A stretch of 64,000 nt of DNA from Holothuria scabra (taxonomy: Eukaryota > Echinodermata > Holothuroidea > Aspidochirotida > Holothuriidae): contig CM074179.1 of the NCBI GenBank assembly GCA_037179385.1, positions 75,567,719 through 75,631,718 of the forward strand, given 5' to 3'. Below are positions 22,155 to 50,780 of the stretch, in pieces. Numbering within the stretch: the stretch's first letter is position 1; each line of letters opens with the position of its first letter. The notes below the pieces were generated by a model. The model was not told the origin of the DNA and did not search any database. It saw only the letters and a program-made list of their open reading frames with translations. Position numbers and translations under genes: made by a program.

Positions 22155-23212
22155 CTGACAACATGGTTGTGTCAAATGATTTTGTATAAAAGCCTTGCGA
22201 AAAATCTACAGTGATCTGAACAACGTGTGAACGGGTCAATTCGTCAGTTATGCACGAGTGCATAACTTTCTTATCAATGTGTACACTCGGAAATTGATAT
22301 CACAAATAACGACACATAAAAATATAATCGTACCTTGCTGGTATATTTTCATTAACGTATTCAAATTCAAATCAATGTTGTCCGAACCGTGGCCTATTAC
22401 GATATTTCACAGATTTTTAATTATACAAGACATTGTGATTACTGTTGCCCTAAGAAGAGCAGTACGTATATTCAGCTGTTCTCGTCAGGGACTAAGAGTT
22501 TCTTCTGTCCATCGTCCTTGGTAGGGGTTCAAGGAGCGGGGTCCAGCATCTTCTTTCAATATTTGTGGGCATTACATGCAATTTGATGCAACTTTTGTGA
22601 TGATTTAGAGGAAACCTTCTGCAAAGGTCTTTATTTTTTTCTTTTTTTTCAGTCAACTCAAGAGAAGAAATATGGGGTTTTTGTCCTGGTAGAGACATGT
22701 TTGGTAACATGGCACTTCCAGCTAGGCCATATGGTCAAATGTACCGGTAAGCTGTTCACACATGCAGAGATATCATAGCCGGCGGAAGCGGGGGGGGGGC
22801 AGGGGGCCGGCCCTCCAATAATTTTTTTCGAGATATCGGGAGGGGGAATGGCATGCCCAATAACCGAATGTCGCGAAATAAATTTTTCAAAAGTAATTAA
22901 ACAAATTTAAGTTGCTTTTATTACATTTCGGCTATTCTTTGGCTCAAATATTACTTTTAAGAGTGAAAAAGTTGCAAAGCTTCCAGGGGCTTCTCCCCCT
23001 GGACCCCACATTAACGATAACCTGTAGGAGAGTTTATTTACGCCCTTTAAAAAGTTGCAGAGTATTCTGTAAATGTGCCCCACTCTGAATTTCGGAACAA
23101 ATTCAGGTAGACTGTAACAAGCTTCATATCTTTGGAATCTCTTGATTTTTTACTCGTCGGGTTACTGGATGGATAATTTTCTAACAAATTTGGAGTGGCT
23201 AAATGGTGTGGA
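22155..23212. other. Gene-free stretch with G-rich mobile-element debris
   Basis: 22770-23010 has a G-run and a CAGGGGCTTCTCCCCCTGGA segment of the type found inside hAT-like non-autonomous elements. No ends could be paired. Confidence 0.4.
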
Positions 23213-23428
23213 TTAAAGGGCAGGATCAGTCACCCCAACTTGAAGCAGTGTAGTAGACTGCTCAGTTTCATGACTGGCATGAGGGTCATGTGACAACATT
23301 TTTACTCCTCAAATGTGAAATTTACTGGAAGTTACTGCTTGGTTTACCTTTCATATGTTATATTGAAGTAATTAAATATTATGGAAGATATAAAATAAGT
23401 TTGGGGGACTGCTCTTGAACTTTAAAGT
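23213..23428. mobile_element. MITE family C, copy 2
   Basis: The left end AAAGGGCAGGATCAGTCACC and right end GGGGGACTGCTCTTGAAC are inverted repeats. The interior GTGTAGTAGACTGCTC and AAATGTGAAATTTACT blocks match the copies at 31946 and 50781. Confidence 0.75.
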
Positions 23429-23723
23429 GTACTACTAGCATCTGACATGTTTCTACCTCCTGTAGGGACTTTTTTCAATTCCTGGGGATGCACAAAATCG
23501 TTCCAAAATCATACTTGGTGTAGTGGGTAGAATATTTGGGTCTATAATGGTTGGAAGGAATTTGTGCGACCATTGCCGCCAGTTATTGGCCAGTGCAACC
23601 ACCAAACCCATGTTGGGTCAATGCAGTCTCAAGGATCGCAATCTTACTTCCTTAAGTTACCACTATTACTTCACAGGACCTCACTTAGCTCTTGGCTGAA
23701 GTGGACATATCCAGTGGCATACC

Positions 23724-23772
23724 GCAGTCTTCCCCCTGCCCCGTCTCCGAGACGGGGCAAGGGGAAGACTGC
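23724..23772. repeat. Near-perfect 49-bp palindrome
   Basis: Arms of 24 bp (GCAGTCTTCCCCCTGCCCCG then TCTC) around a single central base, with one mismatch. A CCAGTGGCATACC motif just before it resembles a hAT terminal repeat. Confidence 0.9.
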
Positions 23773-24749
23773 CCCATATTTCCGCATATTCTAAATTCGG
23801 GCAGGAATTTGGGAAAAATTCGGACAGCCCTTTAATTTTGAAAAAATGAGATGGTTTTTCAGAAAATTCCTTAATGTGGCAGAAATCTCAAAAAGATATA
23901 CCGGGAAAAAGGAAAGAAACGTCATATAGTCGGAATGAAATTTTCATGAAAAACCAAGTCAAGATTCCAAAAAGTCGCTACACCTCCGAGCAGCTCAAAA
24001 AGCTATTATTCGTGACCGTTACTTCACAGATAATCACAACACAATGCTCGAAATTGTCGAATATCCAAATTCTTTCAAGCATTTGGCCGAAAATAGAAAA
24101 GTATCATAGTAAGGATGACATAGTTACGAAAAATAAAAGAGGCAAAATAATCGCGACACATTTGAGAAGCCTGTGGGTCAAATATTTGGGCAAAGGTTAA
24201 AAAATGTTGGGACGTTTTCAATTGCCAAATTAATTCAACGGATAGACAGGAGGGCGTTCAGGTGCCCAAAAGCTTGCCATTTACCCTGTTCTAGATATAC
24301 AGGCAATGGTTATGAAAATCGGGTAATTTGTTTTTCGATACTTTAATGATGCAGGGTGAGAATGTCTTCACGTAAATCTGCTTGAAAATTCATTTCAACA
24401 CACCTTGTAACGTGACAAATCTGTCAATAAGTGTCACTAATAGGAGAAAAATCATCTACTTCATTTCATCCAACGGTAGTGGTTCATTTTATCTGATTCG
24501 TCTGATCAAAATAGTGACTGCCAAGATCCCCAAAGGCCTTCTTTTTTTTTCAAAAGTAAAATCATATATAGTCGGAAGTTCGGGCACAATTTTTTTTTTA
24601 AATATTTATTGAATTTAGCCAAGAGTCGCAATAGATTAAAACTCATTAGCATGTTTTCAATTCCGTTTTGTAGTTTCCACCGAAAAAATGCGGGACCATT
24701 TCATCGATTGATAGTGATACATTTTATCTGGTAATTTTCTGAACAAATG
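23773..24749. other. Gene-free stretch
   Basis: The ORFs at 23874-24200 and 24382-24612 are Lys/Ile/Ser-rich translations of AT-rich DNA and have no recognisable domain. Confidence 0.4.
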
Positions 24750-25880
24750 GCGACTGCTTAGATCCCCCTATAAGCCTGGGAAATGTCATTTTCGACTGTC
24801 TCAGGGGTCCGAATTTTCGAAATTTTCTGTTCGCAACCAGTGGTGAAGCTCCGCGCAGATAGTCTTCCTTGCAGAATTTTAGTTTCAAGTGAACATTTTT
24901 CGTGCAAAAAGAACCTCTAATTAGCGACCTCTAAGACCCCCTGTAAGCATAGGAAATAACAGTTTTGACTGTTTGAAGGGTCAGATTTTTCAAAATTTCC
25001 TATTCGTTTCGCCCCAACTTATGGTGGTGCTCCACTTAGACCGCTTCATAGCAGAAGTTAAGTTTCAAGTGAACCTTTTTTCACAAAAGGAAACTAAAAA
25101 TAGGGACTACTTAAATCCCAACATAAGCCCGTGAAATGGTTTTTTCAACCGTCTGAGGGGTCGGATATTTAAAAATGTTTTGTATGTTTCGCGCCAACCA
25201 ATGGTGGCGCTCCGCTTAGTCTTTCTGGCTGAATTTTAGTTTGGAACCAACGTACGTTTATCTGCAATTGAAACTCAAAAAACGACTGCTTGGATTCCCT
25301 GTGCAAGCCTGGGAAGTGTCATTTTCGACTGTCTGAGAGGTACGAATTTTCAAATTTTCTAGATGCTCCGCGCCAACCAGTGGTGGCACTCCGCTTTGAC
25401 TGTCTTGCGGGCAGAATTACTTTTTTTCGGGCAAAAAAATTCTGCCCCAGACTAAAATGCTCCCCTAAGCCTATGGAAATACCTTACTCAGGCGTGCACT
25501 GAAACAGCTGCTTGCCACATTCAGCAGGATTCCGAATGTCCAATCCTAGGATACATAGTCCAGTAGAGTAATGAACTGGGCTAATCAGTATCTCAAAAGT
25601 GTGTTTTGATCTATGAAAAATCACAAATTTTTCTCACAGAATTAAAGACAATTAAACCTGGCAAATGCCATTTCCAGCCATCTGGGAGGTTTTAAAATCC
25701 AAAATTTTCTTTGTACGCTCCGCGCCAACAGATGATGGCGCCACGCTTAGATAGTAAATTCCAGCCACCCCCTACAAAAGAATTCAGCGCCCCATAAGCC
25801 CCACCACAAAAAATCCTAGCTATGCCACTGTCCTGGACCCCTACCAGGGCTTTGCCCCTGAACCCCACCAGGGGCACTTA
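24750..25880 (+). repeat. ~177-bp tandem repeat, family G25
   Basis: Diverged units are marked by a GCGCCAACCAGTGGTGGCGC-like box at about 24836, 25011, 25191, 25369 and 25721, each preceded by a TCATTTTCGACTGTCTGAG-like box; one intervening unit is unrecognisable. Inverted or single fragments recur at 15470, 39420 and 48100. The last 100 bases (25800-25880) are another G/C-rich repeat with CAGGGGC/GCCCCTG palindromes. Confidence 0.75.
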
Positions 25881-26584
25881 AGCGGGCCCTGGACCCCAAG
25901 TCGATTGGGTTTTGTGATTCGGGCAAAACCGGATGCCTTACGACGTCACCATTATGTCGGCTGCAGAAAACTTGTCGCCCCCAATAAAAAAAACATCTTC
26001 CGCCTCCTGTAGATATCTGTCTGCAAAGCGAACATTCATTTCTCTGCTATGTAGTAAAAGTCCACTGAATTCACAACTGCCGCAAAGACCGCGAAGGTAC
26101 ACTAAACACATTTACCGAAGGGGTCTATTGAGGATTGAAAAGAGGTGTACTCCCGCCTACCACATTTTGAGGGGACTTAAGCCGTCCACACTTGACACCT
26201 TCGGAAACCATTAATCGCATTTGATAAATGTTTGCTGTTGAAAGGGGGATAGCATATAAAATATTGCCATATTTTAGCTTACTTCAAACCAGCTGATTTT
26301 CTCCCGACTGATTTTGGGGGCCATGCTCTCCCCTCACGTCACTGCTATCAAACTTTATACGCAACCCGGGTGAAGAAATAGCAAAATCCAATCCCACGTA
26401 CATGTAATGATGCAACCTTGTCCAGAGATAAAGTAATACACTGCACATGGGTCAACTTCTGCAGGTTTCGTAAATTTGGAATGTGTTAGAAATTTCCACT
26501 TTACATGCATTACATCCCCGAGTGACAGACCAATGGAAAAGAATTGTCGAGAAAGGTATTTATTCCAGTTATGTTGTGCATCAA
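25881..26584. other. Gene-free stretch
   Basis: No gene or assignable repeat. The long minus ORF that begins at 26705 is a read-through of the SINE at 26585-26935. Confidence 0.4.
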
Positions 26585-26935
26585 ACTTGTTGGCTCGGTG
26601 TTGGAGGGTACTGCATTGCAACTTGAAGGTCCCCGCATCAAATCCTGGTGGATCTTGTAAGTTTTCCGGGGTAGGAGAATTAGCTTGTTCAGCAAAGCTG
26701 TTCACAGTGACGCTGATGGGGTTTAAAATTGGTGAATTACAAAATTGGGTATTTGGTTGTCCGTTTCAGGAAGTTGTATCACTTGCTCAGTTCAGCTGTT
26801 GAGCATTTGTGCAGAACAAGTAACCACCACCCCCACCCAGCCTTTGGGAAAGTGCCTAAAGACTGCGGATATCATCACGTCCGTCGGGTGGGGACGTGAT
26901 AGCGGTTCCGGGAGCAGGATTGAAAGCGATTAGTA
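26585..26935 (+). mobile_element. Second tRNA-derived SINE family
   Basis: A tRNA-like head has an A-box-like TTGGCTCGGTGTTGG (about 26590) and a B-box-like GCATCAAATCCTGG (about 26635). The body differs from the main SINE family and includes GGTGGGGACGTGATAGCGGT, then ACGCCTGCCTCGTGAACC just beyond. One copy only in this window. Confidence 0.5.
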
Positions 26936-27679
26936 CACGCCTGCCTCGTGAACCTCTCGCAGCTCTAATTGAAACGAGAAGGCGAAGCTCACCGATTTTT
27001 TTCACGCTCATTCTGCCACAGAGTCCTTAATTAGCCAAAATGGCCTTCCTGACAGTAAAACGATACATTATTAGTCTCGTGGCAACTGTAATGTCTTATT
27101 GTTTGTCTAAATTCTCGTATTTGCAAGTATAGCAGAAGTTTCTTCCGTTGTGATGTAGGGCTCGATGTCATCATTTGAAGGCCTTACAAAGATCTTGCCT
27201 GCAAGAAATACCATGACAAGACTGTGATAATTCAGATCTAAACTATGACGTTAGCTGACGCTATTACAAAACCACAAGTATTTTAAATTTGACCCTAATG
27301 TTCGCTGCCGTAATTATCAACTTAGTTATTTTCTACGTATTAGTTCATCTAATAGCAACTATTATCAATACAGTCTAAATTAAAGAAAATACGACCCGTT
27401 ACGTTAAGACAAACCTGTTGAACTTCTAAGGCGTGTTTTTGTCTTTTTCTTATTTTTGTTTCATTTTTATGTCCGTTTTCTTAAACCTCAGCTTCTTATG
27501 TCTTCATTAAATTTTCAAACAAAAACAATATGTACATCCATATGACCAAACTTACATACAAAGGTCATCTTACAAATAATAAGTAGCAGAACTCGTCGAT
27601 CTTCTGAAGAATGCTATAATGCTGCAGTTTTCCTGGTTGTGCACTTATACTTAACCTAACTTGGGAAATTAACATGTAA

Positions 27680-28054
27680 AGGCCCGTAGCCAGCACATAT
27701 TGAGGGGTGGGTCTTTTTTCCAAGATGTGGACCTTTTCCAATTACGGTGGCGGCTGGCGCGTGCCGTAAGCATGCAGTCAGGGTCCGGGGCATGCTTCCC
27801 CGGAAAAGTTTGAAATCTGCAGATCTCCAGCAATCTGGAGCATTTTAAAGGAATTTTGAACACAACAGAAGTCCTTTTCCCCAGGAATTCCACACAGTAA
27901 ACCACTTTTAAAGAAATGAACGGAAATTCGTCCTCAATTTGTCAAGATGAAAAATATTTCATGGCTGACCCTTTAAACACAGGGCTGTAAAAATGGATCT
28001 CCCTCAAGTTGGGATGGGTCGTTCGAACGCTCCGACCCCCCTGGCTACGGGCCT
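27680..28054. mobile_element. hAT-like non-autonomous element
   Basis: Exact 14-bp inverted repeats AGGCCCGTAGCCAG flank about 375 bp of G/C-rich sequence with a CCGGGGCATGCTTCCCCGG palindrome. A clear target duplication could not be fixed; ATGTA occurs on both sides. Confidence 0.7.
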
Positions 28055-28227
28055 GATGTATTTTCATTATCTCGCTCCATATTATCTTGCAGTTTTTTCT
28101 TTCAATGAAGCATGGATTCACACAAGAGAAAAGTCACCCAAATTGTCCCAGGCGGGAGGGGGGGGGGGGCTTCATCCCCCTTGAATTCATTGGTAGTGAC
28201 ATTTAGTCAGAATTACAATTAACTTAC

Positions 28228-44440
<16,213 letters not shown>

Positions 44441-44574
44441 TGCAAGTTCCTCACCGCTACAAAAGCCTACAAATGCAAGAAATAAGCGTTTAACACTAAA
44501 AATGATTCAAACTCACCCTTTTTAACCATTAATATCATATTAGCTCATTATGCGTTTGGTATCACGGAGAGCGC

Positions 44575-44860
44575 TTGCAACACTGCAATAAAACTTAACA
44601 CTCCAAAAATAAAAGAAGTGAAATCACTTGTTGAGAAAGTTAAAATTTTAAGAACAGAAATTCACTCCAAGAAGACTGAAATTCGCTCCAAAGGAACCAA
44701 GTTTATTCTTGACGTGTCTACAGGAACCACTCTAAAAGGGTAATTACTGGTAGCGTGTGGCACTCGATAAAGAGTGAATTGTCACTCTTTTTGAATAGAG
44801 TGAATTCATCGGGGAGTTGATGCCAGTATTATTGCATAAAATTAACACTCGAAAAAGCGA
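44575..44860. mobile_element. GAGTGAATTTCACTC-rich MITE, copy 3 (tandem start of a fourth)
   Basis: Starts TGCAATAAAACTTAACACTC; at 44834 a near-identical TGCATAAAATTAACACTC begins again in the same direction, so a second partial copy follows (to about 44920). It lies just upstream of the NLR start exon and may include its 5' UTR intron. Confidence 0.6.
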
Positions 44861-45489
44861 GAATTTACAATTTTCTCACTATTAGAGAGTGACTGACGGT
44901 TCACTCTTAGACAAAGGCACATTCGGCTTGTTAAGTGGTCCATCCGAAGGTACTTCAGTCCGGCGCGCGACCAACTTCGTCGGCCAAGCAACAAATTTAA
45001 GAGAGAGTATGACAGGCTGGGAATACCTCTCATAACCCTAGCGTTTATTCATGTAAATGAAAGACGCATAGTCTATAATACGTAGGAAACGTACGGTACG
45101 AAATATTTGTCACGGATCTAGTTTAGTGCAAATAACTCGTCTGTACCAAACAGGGAGCCTCTAATTTCAAATGACAGCTCCGTGCACTACAATTTGGATG
45201 ATTTGCACACAAAGTCAAGCAAAAATAAACTCCACAATTCGAATGTACTTTTGTGGTGAAGGAACCGTTTTAGATGTTTTCGAAAACTTTCCGGTAGCGC
45301 CTATATATAGTTTAATCGAAGTGTTAGTAGAGAAATAGTCATTATATGTTTGTTTTTGCATAAAGGACATCTGATAAAACAGCAGTGATCGCATTGGCGG
45401 TGACACATCGACGCCTCTGCCGCCAATTTACCTTCCTAGAGATACACAAGCTCTTTGAAAAATTGAGCTTCATTGTTTTTCGTCCCTTT

Positions 45490-45845
45490 ATAACTGCTTT
45501 ACTTCAATTATCTAAAGTACTTTTTTCATTCTTTCCGACCCTCTGGCAAAGGGCCGTTCGGCGAAACCAAACATTAACTGCTTCCCAAGGAACTAATGTT
45601 ACGTCCACAGAAGGACAATACGTGACCAACCTCGCGTATCGTGGCCCTCAGCCCATTTATATCACTGGTGTGTCATGTATGGCTCTATTGTAGACTGGAT
45701 GAAAAGAACAGACACTACGGCTAGCTCGAAACGCGGAAGCGAGGAAACCGCGGAACTTCACTTTGACGGTAATTAATCGGTATTTGAACATTTCCGCTGT
45801 TTCCGCGTTTTCGATACTACACATGATCTTAGCCGAAAGGCCAGG
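45490..45845 (-). mobile_element. U2-snRNA-headed repeat, copy A (interrupted)
   Basis: On the minus strand 45845-45814 reads CTGGCCTTTCGGCTAAGATC then ATGTGTAGTATC, i.e. bases about 10-42 of U2 snRNA as I know it. The next U2 bases (AGTGTCTGTTCTT) reappear at 45718-45705 after a 94-bp insertion. The body after the head (CATCCAGTCTACAATAGAG, GGCTGAGGGCCA, GGTTTCGCCGAACGGC) is shared with copy B at 51960-52208. No Sm site or other later U2 part follows. Confidence 0.75.
45719..45812. mobile_element. 94-bp palindromic insertion inside the U2 head, 8-bp duplication
   Basis: Flanked by GACACTAC (45711-45718) and GATACTAC (45813-45820), i.e. the U2 site duplicated with one difference. The insert's arms CGAAACGCGGAAGCGAGG and (reversed) GAAAACGCGGAAACAGCGG are imperfect inverted repeats. 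Eight bp points to a hAT-type mobiliser. Confidence 0.75.
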
Positions 45846-46871
45846 AATTATCAAAGTAGCATTCGACAAAAATGCATCGTTACACTCCAAAAAAGGTGTA
45901 CACACTCCAAAAATAGTGTACAGGAATGAAAGTTTTTCTAAACACCTTTTTGTCCTCACTTTGCACTGTTTAGATGCTACCACATGTGTTTAGTTCCTAA
46001 ACACTTCGCTTTTAAGCACGTTTAATTGCTAAACATTTCTAACATGTAAGTCATTTTAAAGTGTTTACAAATTCGGGCATAATCAAGAACAGGTTTTTGC
46101 AGTATATACTCTAATAAAACATCCAGGAAGATCTTAACAGGTCGGCCATTTTGTAAATTGGCAAACCAAAATCGCTATGACGTGATTCAAACTAAGTGCT
46201 ACAGAGTCATGTTGGCAATCAAATCATCTTGTTCATATCATATCAGGAATTGAAATGTTGGGTTTTAAGCAAATAAAAAGGAGAAGAAGAAAAACAAAAC
46301 ATTCCATGAAACTTTGAAATGCCGCAAAGATTGTCATAAAAAGCACTGCAACAAACTTAACATTACAACAAGCGGTTTCGGGTATTGCATCTGATAAGTT
46401 AAGTTATCGTAAGAACAGTGGGGTAGCTACTACAAATCTTGGACCAGAACACATTTTGATGGGGATAAACCCCAGGTCTTTTAGTGATATACAGACATTT
46501 AACTCATAACCTTGATTTTTTTTGGGGGGGGGGGGGGTGACGGTGGATCGGGGGCCTAATAGCGTAAAAGTCCAACTCTGTTAGTAACGCAGTTATGCAA
46601 GGTTTCTTTTGTTGGGTATTGATCAGTGTTACCTCATCGTGGTATTGATTAAATGCAGTAATTTTACTCCCCAGACAGTTAATATTCTCCCATGAACCTA
46701 CTCCTAGATTCTCCACAGTTGTTTGAAACTCATCCTCATTCAGACTCAAACCCGATTTATAGCTTCATAGTATACCCTTATTAGTGTAAAAGACCCAACA
46801 CTCTCAGTACTTGCTTTTTAAAACGATCTACTCCGCATGCTTTGAATTTGATATCAATCAAAGAGTTGTGC
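45846..46871. other. Gene-free stretch
   Basis: Short ACACTCCAAAAA direct repeats at 45884 and 45902. A minus-strand ORF at 46504-46749 (NEDEFQTTVENLGVGSWENI) looks protein-like, but it has no recognised domain or supported splice partners. G-run at 46526-46539. Confidence 0.4.
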
Positions 46872-49127
46872 CAGGGGTGGCATCAGCGGGGGGGGGGGGG
46901 GGGATGCCCCCCCCCCGTCGGGGAAGGTCGGCGATTTCGTCGGGGAGGCCCAAAAATAAAAAAAAAAAAAGTAATAATGAAAAGCCCCACAATGACTGAA
47001 GTTACTGAATGGGCGATCTAGAACTTATTTTTTGGTTTTGTAATGCTATTTTAATACACATCGGAATCGATTTTAAATCACTTTTTCACTCGGTTAAACC
47101 TCATTCTATGTACCTTGTCCTATCTCTTCCCCCGTCGGGGGAGGACGGCAATTTTGGGGGGGAGGCCTAAACATGAAAAGCGTAAAAGACTGAAGTTACT
47201 GGATGGATGACGATGATTTTATTTTCATTTTGAACTATTTTTTTCTTTTGTAACGTTATTTTAATGCATATCTGAATCGGTTTTAATCACTTCTTTCTAA
47301 CACGTCTATCCCTCATCCCATCTTCAATGCGTGCGCGCAAGGTCACGCCTCCGTCGGGGACGGGCTACCCCCCCCCTGTTGTTGACAAAATCCAGTTTCG
47401 CCGGGGAGCCTTTATCTACAGACCCACGATAAAAGATGTGGGTCTGTAGTCACTAGAACAACCTTCTTGATCTTGCTTACTAGGAGACCATATTCTTCAT
47501 GGAAACTCACAATTCCGAATTCTCTTTACATAAAACGGACGAGAGGTTGTTCATGTGCGTGCACTACCTAATGGTCTGCCATCTGGCCTGTCCCGGACAG
47601 CCGGATTCTCATAAAGGTAATGAATATCGGCCATGTCGTTTTCAGCTACACATAATGATAAACAGTGGTGTGAGAAAATCTCCCCATAAGTCCTACTGAG
47701 AATTTATTTGAAGGCACCTTGTAACATGACATATTTTCAAATACGTTGGGAGTAAAACCATTTAGAGTCTGGAGGTCGGGCAGTCACGTTAAAAATTTTA
47801 TCCATTTAGTTCACCTCGCAATTGAATTCAACGAAGATTCTTAAAATATATAGTATGTTTTCAATGCCGTTGCATAGTTTCCCCCCGAAAAGAGAACAGA
47901 CCATTTCATGTAATTGTAGCAGTACCTTTTATTTGGTACTTTTCTGATCATTAGCAAGTTGGGGCTTTTTTCCATTGAAATGAAACTTTCATTTTGAAGG
48001 AAAGCTCAAAATAACGACTGCTTCATTTCTAGTTACAAGTTTAGGAAATGCCATTCCGGCTATCTTAAGGGTTAGATTTTATAACAATTTTCTGTACGCT
48101 ATACACCAACTGATGGTGGCGCTACGCATTGACAGTGTTTTAGTCGAACAGATAACTAAACAGAACAGTGCGTGTTTGTAACTTATTCTTCGTTTTGGGG
48201 CAGTATTATGAAGTGAAAATAATCTCATTGCGAAAGAAATCTGAAAAAGGACTTCTTTAATTCTAGTTACGAGCCCAGGAAATGCCATTTTCTGCTGTCC
48301 GGGGGTTATCAATTTTTAAAAAATTCTGGGCGCTCGACTTAGATAATCTTTCGGGCAGAATGGCATTTTTTCGAAAAAAAGAAGAATTCTGCCCCTCCCA
48401 AACTGGCACGCTCCCGTGCGCCTATGGCAATAAATAAAATATAAAACTTCAAATATAAGGGAAACCATTTTTTTTCCTCTGGAGAATGTTCCAATATGGT
48501 CCGAGGGTCTAAATCTGCATGATGATATTCAGTGACCTCAACAAAACTACAGATCACCCCCTACTTGATTTTTCTCATGAGAACGTCAGATTTCTCCATA
48601 AAACCTCAAAACTGTCATGAAATTACAATTTTTCTCCAATATTAGCTTTAGATGGTTAAAAGTGGCCAAATTTTCCAATTTCGATGGATACTCCGTACAG
48701 TAAATAACCAAAACCAACTCTGTTAATTACCCGGTATACTACCTAATTTTACTCGTGAAAGGCATATCACTCAATAAAAGAAACCGAATTTTTCATTATA
48801 ACCTTACCAAAAGACCAATTTCTTTTTACTTAAGTCCGAAGTTCCTCCATTATAATAAGCTCTTAATTTTCAAAGATTCGTTCAAAAAAGGGAAAAACTA
48901 TCCGGGCAAATTTCTTTCAAAAGTTTTAATTTTTACTTCAAATAAACTCCAGATTTTTAAGTATTTGTTAAAAAGAAAGTCCCAAATTTCTGGGCGCTCC
49001 GCGCGCCTCAAATTCGGTCAAGTCACGTTCCACCGGGACACAACATCGCCTTTGTCGGAGCCTTGAAATTCTGGCCCCCTGTCGGGGAGCTTGGCCCCCT
49101 GTCGGGCAAATCATGGCGCCACCCCTG
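46872..49127. mobile_element. 2.26-kb hAT-like non-autonomous transposon
   Basis: The ends CAGGGGTGGCATC and (reversed) CAGGGGTGGCGCC carry the common hAT start CAGGGGTGGC. The flanks AGTTGTGC (46864-46871) and AGCTGTGC (49128-49135) are an 8-bp duplication with one difference. The interior contains diverged repeats of CCCCGTCGGGGA..GGCG (46911, 47131, 47350, 49079), fragments of family G25 (48060-48400), and no transposase ORF. The whole may be a composite assembled from several older elements. Confidence 0.85.
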
Positions 49128-49756
49128 AGCTGTGCCAATTGAGAATTACCGAAGACTCATTGCCTTTGCAGAACTTGAACAACGTTCTGTACAACAGTCA
49201 TCTTCGTTTCGAATCAAGGGAAGGAAATGCGATCCATGCGAATTAATTTCATTTCTTGCAGGGGAAACTTAGCTTAGTTCAATTGTTTTCTTTTTCAGCA
49301 CCGTGGATCCAATGAATGTTTTCGTTTTCATTGAAAGGTCAGTCATTGAAGTTGTTTGTTGTGACAATAGACTGGTTCAAACTGTTTAAATGCAGTGCTG
49401 TATCGATCACGAAATGATGTATACTTTTCTCCAGTATTTAAGATGAAACTTTGATTCTTAGTTTTAGAAACATGCTCTTTCTGTGCCTGATTGCATCTCA
49501 TCACCCCGGGGAGGGGGAGAAAACGAAGAACACTCACATACAAACTTGATATGGCCAGGTTTCACATCTGATCAACTGATCGCCAGGGAAAGAGGTACCA
49601 AAATACACAAAAAGTTACGTAACATTTACACGGGCTAGTTAGTCAAGTACTTGTTAATTGCTTTTCACTCAGTTTGAACGTAATGGACGCATCGATCGCC
49701 TGGGGACACATGTGTTGTTGCACACTCAGATACCAGTTACATCCCGCATCGCCTTT

Positions 49757-50035
49757 GACCGCGTGTTTGCTCTTACGGTAAGAGCATCTCTCTCTCTCTC
49801 TCACGGAAGGCCCGGGTTCTATTTCCAGGTGGAGTTATTCCAAAGACTCTAAAAATGGAACCTACTGCCGTTAGGCGTGACGTGATGCTCCGCATAAGCA
49901 CTGGAGAAGGGAAAACTAGCCAGCGAGCCACAACTGCAAAAAAAAAAGACCGTGGCTGGCTCGACTTGAACCATAGGTTGGAAAATAGTCTGTAAAACTC
50001 CATCTAACCAGCTCCCTACTTACCCACACTGCCTT
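49757..50035 (+). mobile_element. tRNA-derived SINE, longest copy
   Basis: Head GACCGCGTGTTTGCTCTTAC with A-box and B-box-like CCCGGGTTCTATTTCC, separated by an expanded (TC)n in the anticodon arm. The body AGACTCTAAAAATGGAACCT, CTCCGCATAAGCACTGGAG, GAGCCACAACTGC is followed by the CGACTTGAACCATAGG/ GTAAAACTCCATCTAACC tail. The head is the same sequence as in the 33600-33815 copy. Confidence 0.8.
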
Positions 50036-50633
50036 TGATCTACTGAGGTGTGCAGGACCAATACGGTAATTATCGCAGGAAACAACGTCACGGCATGTCC
50101 TTATATCCCCCTCCCCCGCTTTTAGCCTCACAAGCTGTACAAAACCGTCACTCCTTATCCAAAAAACTCACAACGAATACTGTGTTGTATGAACAACTCT
50201 GATATTTTTTAAATTTGATGATAGCAGACAGGTAGGTTCTATTGCCTGTAGAGAATCTAAAACGTAACAGTAAAACATCTTCTTGCGAGGAAGGAAAAGA
50301 AATATTCAATTACTTTGACCTCTTACAGAGGAAACTCGATTATTCTGAAATCTTTCCATTTTCAGCCCTCGAATGAATGTTTTTCCTTACTTTTTCATTC
50401 AAAGGTCAATTTTTTGAAGGTGACTAGGCCAGGCATGTAATTTATCTGTACAGTAGACGTACATGCATTCATAAGCAGCGAATGGTACGATCAATGTTTA
50501 AAAAGATATTGCATATAGTGCAAAGTAATGTTAGACATTCCATTCATTAAAACAATGTCTTTAATTCGTTCTTTATTACAACACGCATCGTTTTTGGTAC
50601 AGTATTACGTTAAAATAGATAAACATGTTCAAT

Positions 50634-50670
50634 CGGTCGGTCGGTCGGTCGGTCGGTCGGTCGGTCGGTC
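50634..50670. repeat. (CGGT)9 microsatellite
   Basis: Nine uninterrupted CGGT units followed by CAGT/CAAT variants to about 50684. Confidence 0.95.
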
Positions 50671-50780
50671 AGTCAATCAGTACGAATATGTTATGAAGTC
50701 AACTAGATGAAAAGTTAAAGTTTAAATACGGTTTTCATTCGGTTATGTTAAATAGTAAAAGGATAACTATTTGCCGTGGT

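Noticed and set aside
26355..26705. 116-codon minus-strand ORF as a gene
   Set aside because: About a third of it is antisense translation of the tRNA-derived SINE at 26585-26935; no splice sites or domain.
45705..45845. Functional U2 snRNA gene
   Set aside because: Only the first ~45 bases are U2-like, interrupted by an insertion, with no later U2 stem-loops or Sm site.
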